From Locusta migratoria (taxonomy: Eukaryota; Arthropoda; Insecta; Orthoptera; Acrididae): a DNA stretch of 64,000 nt. The stretch covers positions 27,321,078 to 27,385,077 of the forward strand of contig CM048748.1 of the NCBI GenBank assembly GCA_026315105.1. The letters are read 5' to 3'. A model generated the notes under the pieces. That model was not told the origin of the DNA, made no database searches, and was given only the letters and a program-made list of their open reading frames with translations. Position 1 is the first letter of the stretch. The number at the start of each line of letters is the position of its first letter. Positions 54,232 through 64,000 of the stretch are shown here, piece by piece. The position numbers were made by a program, and so were the translations under genes.

Positions 54232-55380
54232 AGGTAACCTGCATTACCTTCGTATGTGCAAGCTGAACAACAAAGCCATCTGCTATTTTACACAGAAAAA
54301 TGTTGTTGCTAAATTAATACTTACTATTCGTTTCGGTGATGTCTAATTTTCATTTTTAGAAGTTATAGGTTCCCTTGAAATTTCAAAGATCTGGCGGCAC
54401 AGAATTTCACTATTGAATATTTAATGACGTGAACCTGTAGAAAGAATTTTCGTATGTATTGAACATAAAAATCGGATCTTCAGTACTGAACGTCTGAAAA
54501 TGATACAGTTTTGCTCTATCATTATTGGAAAAATCATGTTGCATTTACTGTGAACTACCACAGCTGACAATTTCAATTGTAAAGCATTTGGGTATTATCT
54601 TAATATGTATCCCATACTTGACGAATGAGATTTTGTGTTAATAAAACACAGTTCAGCTAAGTTTATCTGAAAGGTTTGTATTTGTCCACATAAATATTCT
54701 ATATCGAATATGTACTCAGAAATGAGTGTCATTTAAATGTATGAAAGTTAAAACGTCCTGAACTACACAATGCTTTAATCTGAAGATATATTTCTTTGGC
54801 TCCGCTAGATGGCGAACTGGCTTCAATCGACAGCTATGTTTTGCATAATAGCGCCAGCATATGCATATGTTTTGAACATGATTTTGCTTTGTCTGCCATG
54901 TTTTAATATGGAAAACGAATTTCCATCAATTGTATATGACAAAGAATTGTTTAAGTTATGTATATGTGGCACAAGCGGACATGTCCAAAAAAACAGACGC
55001 CAAATTTCGTCCTCGTGCCTAATTTCGTCTCTCTAAGGTTCCCCGTTCTGCCGGTAGAGGCGCCATCGGTGATATTTTTCGTTAGTTGTGCTCAAGGCCA
55101 CCAGTTAGTTGTGAAAGTTTGATGCGTCCAGTCCTCTGCTTGGCCGTTTGAGAAAACATATTCTCGTTTGTCAGAAGGTGATTTCTCTATATACTATTTG
55201 TAAATGCTCTTATCGAATTATTATAATGTGTTTATGTAGTTGCACTTGATGTATCTGTTTAGGGTAAGCTATAAACTGAATGATCTGAGCGTGTTGCCGT
55301 GTTTGGTTTACTTCGCGTAGTGTAGGAGGCCACCATATTGGCAAGTGGGATGTTCCTCTTTCCTTCCCCCAATCTGTTCC
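53796..55380. other. No recognisable feature; A tract at 54201-54229
   Basis: Contains a 29-base A run and AT-rich sequence. A 75-codon plus-strand frame (54809-55036) has no motif. Some of 55020-55380 may belong to the pogo-like element. Confidence 0.35.
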
Positions 55381-55384
55381 TAAA

Positions 55385-55990
55385 TTCGTCCAGGGGTTGT
55401 AAAAACTGTCTCGAATGGTTTTAAGAAAACTGGGATTCTGCCTTACAATCCGAATGTGTTTGGCCCAGAAGGCTTTGCGGTGATTACTGACGCCTCCTCA
55501 GCTCCTGACCCACATGCAAAAAATCAACTCTCAACAAGCACAGCTATATAGCCTGCCTTTCCAGCCGCTCAACCTTCAAGCAGCACACAGATGCCACCGT
55601 GAACAGCAGTTATTCCAAGAGATGTCGTTGAGGTGGCTGTTATCCATTCATCTTCATCTAAGCGACGAGGTAGGTCTTCTCTTATTAGATACTCACCTTA
55701 CAAGGTGCAACTACAACAATCTCAACAACTACAAAACAATTGTAATGTGTGAAAACGGTTAGATCTAATTCCGAAGACATTGCCAGGAAATGTAAAGAAA
55801 CCACTAAAAAAGAAAACAAAACGTAAGATCCCCAGTGACCCTGATGACGATTGTGATATCCCATACCAAAATTCAAGTGGAAGCTAGGATGATGAAGATG
55901 ATGCGGAGTGCCCCTTTTGCCTAAAGCGTTTTCCGCAAGACAGTCATGGGGAAAAATGGGTGCATTGCACTTAATATTTCGTGTGGCAAC
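55385..55990 (+). pseudogene. Pogo/Tigger-like transposase C-terminus with zinc finger
   Basis: The reading across frames gives NGFKKTGILPYNPNVFGPEG (the region after the DDE domain in pogo-like transposases), then a Ser/Pro-rich linker (SSAPDPHAKNQLS), then LPGNVKKPLKKKTKRKIPSD (basic, possible nuclear signal), then an acidic run and AECPFCLKRFPQDSHGEKWV followed by HCT (start of a CxxC zinc-binding module). Stops occur at about 55549, 55750 and 55890. The DDE core itself is missing upstream. Confidence 0.65.
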
Positions 55991-56458
55991 AATAATGTGC
56001 TCACGAACAAAGAACAAAAGAAACTTTATTTACGACTCTTGTTATCAAGGGTAAAAAGTAATCGTACAGTTGCTAATCAATATTATTTGTACAAAAAAGA
56101 ACGTTTGTAAGCTATATCTAAAGTAAATAAATATTGGAAAATTTCTTTTATATTATTATTACTATACCTTGTTTTTAAACTGTTAATATAGCTTTTAGTG
56201 GGGGACGAAAATAGGACGACTTGTTCAAGTTTGGTAAAAGTACATTGGTTTTGTTTTTTCTGTAAATATAACAAATTGTTTCTGGTATATTTTGAGTCAA
56301 TACCATCTGTAGGCTTAGTTGGTGGTATACAAATTATTTGGGAATCATTGACTTAAAGATATGGTATTCAGAGGCCAAAAACAGACTGGGGGACAGAATT
56401 TCGCGCCTTTACCTTATATAAATGCCGATGAGGAGCAAATATCCTTTCTTCAGTACGG
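55991..56458. other. No recognisable feature
   Basis: AT-rich sequence, possibly the 3' non-coding part of the pogo-like element. Confidence 0.35.
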
Positions 56459-56725
56459 AGGCAATCCTAGGCCCTTACTCTTACGGGAATTAGTTTACAA
56501 TATCTACGAGTTTGAGTTCTAGTGGACAGGGTAAAGTTGAGAATTTGTGTCTGACGGGAGACATACTTGAGTAATTCCGTACAGGTGTGGTGACCGCTGT
56601 GTCCCCAGTGGTGTAGAGGTCAGCGCAACTGCCTAGAAAGCAGGAGACCCGGGTTTGAGTCCCGGCTGGGTACATATTTTCAACTTTACCCATTCGCGGT
56701 TAACGTCATACATTCCGTGAATATA
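56459..56725 (+). mobile_element. tRNA-headed repeat (fold-back family), single unit
   Basis: It matches the right arm of the 28059-28544 dimer: 'cttactcttacgggaattagtt', 'acgagtttgag', 'tctgacggga', tRNA-like GTGTAGAGGTCAGCGCAACT with B box GGGTTTGAGTCCCGG, then 'gtacatattttcaactttaccc' and the A-end-like 'taacgtcatacattccgtgaatat'. Only one unit is present here, so it is not dimeric. Confidence 0.75.
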
Positions 56726-56880
56726 AAAGAATTGTTTCCTTACTTCTTGTTTCGAACTGAACGTCAATGTAATAATAGGCTGGTAACGGAGCCGAATCGA
56801 GACATATTTTCTTCGCGGATTCTAATGACTTTTTGTAGCAGTCATATCTGAAAATGACGAGAAACAAAATATGAATATCT

Positions 56881-57706
56881 ATGGTTGGCACACTCACAAG
56901 GAAAGTACATGGGCTCGAACAAACATATCAGTATGAACGTTTGGTTACAGAATCTCTACATACACATCAATGTGCTGGTGGGTGTCGTTTTTCTGCAAAG
57001 GTCTGCAACCATGCTCTAGATAGCACTGTAGATGTAATTGTAGACGCCATACGTAATGCAGATATCTTAACTATAACTTATGCAATAATCATCGTACATG
57101 TTCTCTAGCGAATTGATATCAAAAGCCGTGATGATAGTTGCAACTTCAACCTTCTTCCCGAAAGACTGTTGGTATTCACTGCCACTGCTTCCATCGCCTC
57201 TTCCCGCACTTACCTTAGCACTACCGCTTGCAATGAGTTGTTCGTCATTATCATCCCTATTATCATTATTATGAGTTTGTAACAACAGTATCTAACTTAT
57301 GCTCATATTTCTGTACCATAACAGATACGAGAAATCATGCAAATGATTCATCTTCTACACTAATACCATCTTCACGAAGTAGTATTCTTCGTAACTTCAT
57401 CTCAACCAATCGCAATACTTTATGAGGATTGATTATCAATCGCCGCCCCATCTGACGCTTCACCACACAAATAACGTCACAAAACGCAACTTCAGAGGCA
57501 CACTGCACCGTCCCTACTGGCGAACCGACAGTGCAATACGGCATGGTACACGCAGAGGCCTCTAACGGACGACTGCAGAGTTTTGCAGATGCGGAAGTAT
57601 CACTAGTGCAATAAGGGACTTTTACATTATCTCTCATACGATTTTGGTGGATATGTGTTTGTTCGAACCCAAGTACCTTCCTTGTCAGACATCTGACGTT
57701 CAACAT
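56881..57706. repeat. Inverted pair of a diverged repeat
   Basis: The plus-strand stretch from 56893 (CTCACAAGGAAAGTACATGG, GGCTCGAACAAACATATC) matches the minus-strand stretch ending 57695 (CTGACAAGGAAGGTACTTGG, GGTTCGAACAAACACATA). Similarity continues further in (TCTGCAAAGGTCTGCAACCA against 'tctgcaaaactctgcagtcg'). Frames of 75 codons (plus) and 123 codons (minus) follow the two copies in parallel; the shared protein-like pattern may only reflect the repeat. Confidence 0.45.
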
Positions 57707-58400
57707 CCAGGTAGCACAGAGATCAATGGTAAATATCGACTGCTGCTTTCATTTCGATATAAAATATGAGCTACTACAGCTACGCTATAGGTGGCAGCCG
57801 TGTAGAATCAACGCCGTCTATATTAAAAAGGCCTGTGCGCTGCCTGTCAAGAGTAGTCATAACAGCGGCAAACAAGTAGTGTTGTGTAGCATGCTGCTGA
57901 ATTTGGGAATACGTGCATGTTTAACAGTTTGTCTCAGAATGTTTTTGAGGTTATTTGTGTGATTCACAGACAAAATTGTGTTCGTATGAGATATTTATGA
58001 ACTATTAGTAAGTTGTCTTCGATCGGACGATTTTGTCTGCTACCAGCACACATTTACAAACTCAGAGCGATGCTAGGCAGCGCGCAAGTCTTGTTAATCT
58101 AGGTGACGCTGGCAGAACGCGGAAAAAACTCATTTCAGCGAACGGAGAAGCTGCAACCTTGAGCCATGTAGCCGATACTTAGGTGCACGTATGACTACGA
58201 AAAAGTAGTGAATGTGTTAATGAAAACCTGAGACGAACAGCGCCAGAACAGTGTATCAAATTATACAATACCACATGAATACTAATAAGCAATGCCAGCA
58301 CAGTGAGGATAAAGCAGCTAGCGACGCAGGGGTAATTGAGATGACGTTCATCATTGTTATCGCACCCAACGAACAACAAAATATTCCCTACTCACTAACA
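57707..58400. other. No recognisable feature
   Basis: Short frames only; no termini recognised. Confidence 0.4.
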
Positions 58401-60263
58401 AGGGAAACTCCCCATCTCAACGCTCAGTTTCAGCGGTAAGATGGGCCAATGGATGGTTCAAAAAGTGAATACAGATCAAGTATGAAAGCAATTAGATCTG
58501 CTGAGCTGTGAAAAATGAAGTAAAATAGAAACAATGAACGACTCAAACTAAAAATGTGCTACAACTAGAGACATCACAGAGCCACACACAGCTGGACTAC
58601 GAACTGAGACATCCGTGTTCAAACTTTGTTATTATCATATAATTAATTTCTCATCGGTTTTTATTTGTGGGTGTGCCATATCTCCTGTATTAATTACCCA
58701 AAATTAATGATTGAGATATAATTTTCAAGGTTTCGTTCCCCTTTAATGACGAAAAATACACAGAGAGTTTAAAGTTATTGCTATCACAAAAAAAAACTCA
58801 TTTTGAAAAAAAATTGTACTGTTCATACAATCTAAGTTGATATCCGGCGAACGATCGTAAATGGGACATGTAATTACGGTTGCTCCCATGAGCCACCACA
58901 CCGTCTATAATTATGTTAATTAGGAATCTCCACGCTAATCAGGGATTAATTAATGGTGGAACACTTAGGCGAGTACATCATCACTGCTAAATTTATTGAC
59001 TGCTATAAAACTTTGCTAATACCCCGCATTAACCTCACACCTTCTGGTCCAACCATGCCTTTCCAAATGATAAGAAGACAATTCCCAATAAAAGTAGCCT
59101 CCGCTGCTACCCTGAATAAAGCACAAGGTCAGACGCTTCAAAGGGCAGGATTATATTTACCAGAATCTGTTTTTTCGCATGGACAGTTCACGATTTTACA
59201 AAATTGTTGATATTTATGTTTGTGAGAAAGACACATTATAACTACTAACAATTTTTTCAAAGAAGTTTTGCAAAGAAAACAACTTTTCATAAAATAAAAT
59301 AAACATGAAGAAGTCAATATCTGATTAATTTATTGTTACACATTTAATCATATTGTATTTAAATTGTATGAATTTTCTTACATTGAGACTAATATTTGTT
59401 ACTACCATTCAAAGTTCATTATATTTTACACATATGACCTTACGTCTACCTTTTCTCTATTACTATCTTACCTATCTGTGACTGATCAGAATAGAGTGCA
59501 AATTGTTCCCACGGATCAACTAGTTATTATTATTATTCGTGCAATTGTGAACTGCCCGCCTGCTCATTCACATGTCTATTCTCTTCCTCTAATCTCTTCA
59601 ATTGTCATACTACACAATGGTTATACGAGTGATGTAGTAAGAACATATTAGCGACACAAGTAAATATGACGAACAGTGAGAGTAGTCGAGATATCGCTAG
59701 GTCTGTAACAGTAATGATGAAAACAAGCGGTTTGTGTACCACGTTAAAACAAAAGTCCAAACCTCCAAAACGGAACGCAAGATTCATAACATGTGGTATT
59801 TGTATAGAACAGTTTATAAGTAAAAGCGTATCCACAATCCCACATTTGTAATGTAAACACAGACTAACAGAAAGGTTTCAAATTACAATGGTTACTTATA
59901 AGTTTCTTCTTCACACCTCGCTGTTGCAGACATTACAGCACGTACAGGGGCAAAAGTGAATACAGCGAATAGATACGAGAGTGGTCGGACGGACAATTCA
60001 AAATTTTGGGAAAATTACAAATGTAATTCAACACGAGGGAGACCACATAACCACAACAAACTAACTCTTCCATCTCGCCCTATGTTGCACTCTTCAGCTT
60101 GGATAGTTCACTGTTTCTATTTTGCTTCTTTCTTCATAGTTCCACATACCACTCTTCTTGTTTTTATATATAGATATATGATCAGTGTTTAGTTTTTGAC
60201 AGGTTATAGACTTCTTCATCCTATTACTAAATCTGAATGGCTTTCGATGGAGAGTTTCCCTCG
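58401..60263. repeat. Inverted terminal-like repeats around a Helitron relic
   Basis: AGGGAAACTCCCCATC at 58401-58416 is matched in reverse at 60246-60263 (GATGGAGAGTTTCCCTCG). Weaker matching continues inward ('ctcagtttcagcggtaaga' against 'ttcagatttagtaatagga'). I remember this terminal block from a common locust repeat. Flanks do not show an obvious TSD, so two separate inverted copies are as likely as one 1.86-kb element. Confidence 0.4.
58915..59275 (+). pseudogene. Helitron helicase C-terminal relic, second lineage
   Basis: A first frame reads IRNLHANQGLINGGTLR. After a frame break, the second frame (58953-59210) reads EHLGEYIITAKFID, LIPRINLTPSGPTMPFQMIR, RRQFPIKVASAATLNKAQGQ (helicase motif V region) and VFSHGQ (motif VI start). 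The end is lost. The residues differ enough from the 39980-40382 copy (for example LTPSGPTMPFQMI against IIPTNLPFQVN) to be another Helitron lineage. Confidence 0.75.
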
Positions 60264-63100
60264 TAAGGTAACAAGGTGTACAATGATTTTAATTTCTTTT
60301 CAATTACATAGATCGTAAAACACAAAAACAAAATTCCCACATCTTTTTTTAACGACAAAAATTACAATTTTTTCCATGTCCATGTATGTACTAGCAATTT
60401 CTACCGTTTAGACCTTTTCTTCGTCTCTTTGTATTTTGATGTCGATGTTTCTGTAGATAGAAAACTCCAGGGCACTTTATTTTCCTATTCAGGATTCTTT
60501 ACTTGATAAAGTAAATTAAATAAACCGTATGAGTTGTTCAGCAGCTGGAAAATAAAGAAAGCCGACATGAGCCACGTACGCAAAAAATACAATATCACAC
60601 CCTATTTTACAAGAAAGGTTGTTTGGACCTACCTGCAAGAACGTCCTTCTTGATAGAGTGTATAGTTTTGCGACTTTTATTTGCACCGGTTTCCTTGTCT
60701 GGAACATGAGAATCGCCGCTGCCTTCTTGAACCTACGACAGCCGTTTTCCCATCCACTGGAGTATATTGAGATGAACAAGCGATCGCTCTGGAATGGAAA
60801 AATAACGCCGATGCGAACTAACGACAAAACTTTATCACATATATGCTATGCTGGCGACAGATTTTCTAGCAAAAAATTAATAGAATGGTGTGCAAAACTT
60901 AAGGCCGAGAAACCAATGCATATTGAAACACCCCCTTCCGATAATTGGTTGGTAATTGTTAATAACCGAATGGCAGCCTAAACATATATTTTGAAATGAC
61001 CGTGACCTAATGAATAAGGGCTGGTCTGTTCTTTAATTGTCATGGGAGTTATTGAAGTGGGATTTCGTTTTGGTTGCTCAGTAATAATATTCATACGTTT
61101 AGCATTAATAGAATTTGGCACTTTATGAACTGAAATATTTACATTAAAAACGAATATGAGGCAGTCACCACCTTCGCCTTACACTGCTGGTTACAGCTAC
61201 TCTCTACGCAGATCCATGTATAGAAAATATCGTCAGACAATGGTTCAACAATTTGCTCTCGTTAATCTTCACAGCAATCTAATGTGACCCTCACAGTAGA
61301 CTTGAGCCGTAGTAATTACACAACATAGCAGTTAAAAAGTGAACCTTTGTAGTAAATATTCAGTTATTCTTATGGGATTTAAGTATGCAGCTGTTGAAAT
61401 ATACGGTCCATTGCATGGTAACACTTACTTGATGTGTGAGGGTTTCCCCAAAAGAACAGTACAGCCCGTTTTGAATTAGGTTGAACAGTATTCCCACAAA
61501 AGCCTTGCTGTTGGTTCCCATGTTATCACGCTCCTGAAAAGTAATTTTTATTAATAAAAATTTTTGAATAATAATAAAATCTGTGATTATTTAAGAATCA
61601 GCTAATTTTATAAGTTAATAGAAATTATATTTATTTGTATTTAGAATGTTGAATTGTATAAACTACAAAAATAAAGTTATGTAGATAAAATAAATATTTT
61701 GTTTACAATAGATAACTGCAGCCATGAAAATGGTCTCTTTAAATCCAATACTTCACTTTTGGATTGGAAAAACATCACTAGTACTTGCCTATTCGACTAC
61801 ACTCGTCCTTATACTGGTATCTTCGTAGAGTGCTATAAACTTTCAGACAGGTTCTACCTTGAAAATATGAATTTTTACAAACAGATAAATCACTGGTCGA
61901 TAATAACAACATAAATTCAAGTGTGGATGGCCGCGCCCTTTGACACGCAAACATTAAACTGTACAGAAAAGAGGAATGGATTGAGCTACATAAGGCCTTT
62001 CTGGCGCACAGCTCTCTTGATTCTATATCTCTGCACACATCGTTCGTAGCGTAAGACACAGTAACGTACACGGGAGTGGGCACTAAGTACAAATCTCGTA
62101 CTTTAGAAAAAAAAAGAGGGATCACAGATCGTCGGAGATTGTAGTTAAACAAAGAATGAGTAATGCCAAAATCATATGAGGAAGTGAAAACAATCCGAAT
62201 AATCCGTCGCGAAATCTAGAAAGCAAACCATAATTAGATAGAAATGTGGTTAAAATTCATCGGCGGTTTATGCTGGACGAATAGATGTTGGTGACGTGCA
62301 ATGACTCATTGGAAGCACACACGTCTAATTTTAAGTCGGGTACGTACAACAAGAAGAATGTTGTTTTTCTTTTATTTTGTTTTCGTTAAATGATGTGCGC
62401 GTATATTTAAAATTCATCAATGACACACATTTTGAGAATCTATGAAAAGGTTTTTCATTACTTATTTCGTTTTTTAATATTCTGGTCGAGAAAATATGGA
62501 ATGAATTTACAGCACTTAAACTGAAGCAACTGTCTGGTTTGACGTGTTTCGCAGTGCATATATGTGATCGCGTGTCGCAGTTTCGTGTGATTATGGTGAC
62601 GATACAAACTGTTTCAGTTACGTCCACCCATCCACCTACCTAGCCCCAAGATTTAATTAAACACTAATAATATCCTTGGTCTCATTCCGTTCATAGATCG
62701 AACAGCTGACACTTTCACACTCTTGCATGTCAGAAATATTTTGATATGCTTTTATGATTATTTCACGAGTTTTGAATTTTTGTTTAGGCAGAATGTAATT
62801 GCACAAAGAACGTACTATGAAAATGCAGACTTGTTTGCAAACGAAAATACTCAAGAACGACATTTTCAATGGCTGTCTGCACACGAATCATGATCGGCCG
62901 TACATGCTTCCCATTATTAATGAATTCGCTAATCATAGGGAGCGATAGTAACACAATGAAACAATTGCCAGGATCCAAATTTTTTATTTTATTTCTTTTT
63001 ATGCAAGAGGACCAGTTTCGACTCCAATTGTGTCATTTTCTAGTTCTGCTACAATTGGCATTTATCTGTTTACTAAAGCGCTCCCCATACTATTTTTAAA
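60264..63100. other. Long stretch without recognisable features
   Basis: The longest frames are 60619-60981 (plus, 120 codons, ...RQPFSHPLEYIEMNKRSL...) and 61778-62152 (minus, 124 codons). Neither has a motif I recognise, a convincing start context or a splice site. Both could be remnants of transposons or chance. Confidence 0.35.
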
Positions 63101-63107
63101 TTGTATT

Positions 63108-64000
63108 CTTACATTTCTTCTAAATCCAAATTGGTCTTCACGAATTCGGCTTCTGGTAGGTTTTCTATTCTTTTGTAAGTAGTTTGCGTTAGAATTACAG
63201 AACCATGGCTTATTAAAGTGAAAGTTCTGCAGTGTTCACTTGTCTGTGCCGCTTTTATCCTTAAATTGAGATTATTACATTATTCTTGAAACTTGAGAGT
63301 ATTTCGCCTGTCTTGGACACCAGATGTAATAGTTTTGTCATGTCTAGCTCTCCCAGAGACTTCAGGAGCTCTGAGGGAGTGCCGTCTACTCTAGAGACCT
63401 TGTTTAGATTGAGGTCTGATAGACCTCTACCATGTTCTTCTCACAGTATTGTATCTCCTATCTCATTTTAATCTACTTCTTCCTCCCATTCTGCAATACC
63501 AAAAAATGTTCAAATGTTTGTAAATCTATCGGGCCAAACTGCGTGGTCATCAGTCCGTAGCTTACAAACTACTTAAACCTAGGTAAACTAACCTAATTAT
63601 AAGGACAACACACACACCCATGCCCCAGGGAGGACTCGAACCTCCACGGCGAGCAACCGCGCGCTCCGCAGCGAGACGCTTTAGACCGCTCGGCTACTCC
63701 ACCGCGGCTCTACAATACCACTACGAAGTGTATTTCCCTCATAGAGCCGTTTTATATATTCTTTGATCCTTTCAGCTTTCCCTCCTTTGCTCAGTAGTGG
63801 TCATCCATCTGTGCTTCTGATTAATGTTGCTTTCTTTCCTCCAAACATCTATTATATTCCTATAGGTAGTATCTACCTTCCCCTAACTATATAATCTTGC
63901 ACATGTTCTCTAGACACTCTTGCTTACCCATTTTGCACTTCCTCTCAATTTAATTTTTAGTAGTCTGTACTTATTTTTACTCGTTTTATTTACTGCATTT
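63108..64000 (-). mobile_element. RTE-like LINE fragment, interrupted by a SINE
   Basis: The minus strand reads EDQFGFRRN near 63120-63146 and corresponds, block by block, to the RTE region 19895-20450 (for example 'ttctaaatccaaattggtcttc' and 'gaaccatggcttattaa'). Many frame breaks. It continues beyond the window end. The left edge at about 63108 is a truncation: no downstream YxDD box follows. Confidence 0.75.
63502..63708 (-). mobile_element. tRNA-headed SINE nested in the RTE fragment, 12-bp TSD
   Basis: Reverse copy of the same subfamily as 29231-29401. It is flanked by TCTGCAATACCA (63490-63501) and TCTACAATACCA (63709-63720), one mismatch. RTE sequence continues on both sides. Confidence 0.9.

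Noticed and set aside
1..64000. CRISPR arrays, operons, bacterial promoters, rRNA genes
   Set aside because: No regularly spaced repeats, gene clusters or rRNA-like segments are present; the sequence is eukaryotic.

Overview
This window looks like nuclear DNA from a large, repeat-rich arthropod genome, most probably an orthopteran (grasshopper or locust). The evidence is: (i) an AT-rich background without dense coding; (ii) many tRNA-headed SINEs that share one 3' body; (iii) fragments of many non-LTR retrotransposons (CR1/jockey-like, jockey-like and RTE-like), Tc1/mariner-like, pogo-like, hAT-like and Helitron elements; (iv) one GC-rich, intron-bounded coding exon. The orthopteran assignment rests on remembered resemblance of the SINE, RTE and tRNA-like repeats to locust repeats and is inference. 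No operons, rRNA genes, CRISPR arrays or convincing functional tRNA genes are seen.

Only one host-gene feature is well supported: a 3'-terminal exon at 12690-12884 (+). It encodes the last 64 residues of a protein resembling the C-terminus of SLC52A riboflavin transporters, preceded by a splice acceptor and followed by a short 3' UTR with AATAAA at 12990. Upstream exons were not found here. Two other stretches (14420-14982 and 47065-47245) have exon-like looks but no recognised identity.

Layout. 1-0.7 kb: 3' end of a Helitron. 0.77-4.2 kb: LINE debris and a Mutator/Kolobok-like transposase relic. 4.3-8.0 kb: SINE cluster. 8.36-9.43 kb: hAT-like element with a perfect 8-bp target duplication. 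10.2-11.7 kb: degenerate Tc1-like transposase with subterminal repeats. 12.69-13.0 kb: host exon and 3' UTR. 15.6-17.8 kb: LINE with nearly complete reverse transcriptase. 18.74-22.19 kb: reverse-strand RTE-like LINE carrying a nested tRNA-headed repeat. 22.7-26.9 kb: more LINE fragments and a tRNA-like element. 27.2-27.7 kb: Tc1-like relic. 28.06-28.66 kb: a long inverted dimer of the tRNA-headed repeat. 29.7-31.1 and 32.55-34.09 kb: two copies of one DD34E Tc1 family in opposite orientation, the second interrupted by a SINE. 36.5-36.65 kb: LTR-like promoter. 37.8-38.6 kb: SINE pair, one broken by a fold-back element. 39.96-41.42 kb: two Helitrons head to tail. 41.7-42.1 kb: SINE within SINE. 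44.8-46.2 kb: LINE debris and an inverted-repeat element. 48.6-51.7 kb: LINE with one internal stop, flanked by a GC-rich repeat family. 51.85-52.17 kb: second tRNA-like inverted dimer. 55.4-56.0 kb: pogo-like transposase C-terminus. 56.46-60.26 kb: tRNA-headed repeat and Helitron helicase relic. 63.1-64 kb: another RTE fragment with a SINE in it.

The insertion order can be partly read from nesting: RTE before tRNA-headed repeat, Tc1 before SINE, SINE before SINE, SINE before fold-back element. At least ten insertions keep target-site duplications. I did not find a coherent new gene system. The most interesting structure is the repeated occurrence of head-to-head inverted dimers of tRNA-headed repeats.
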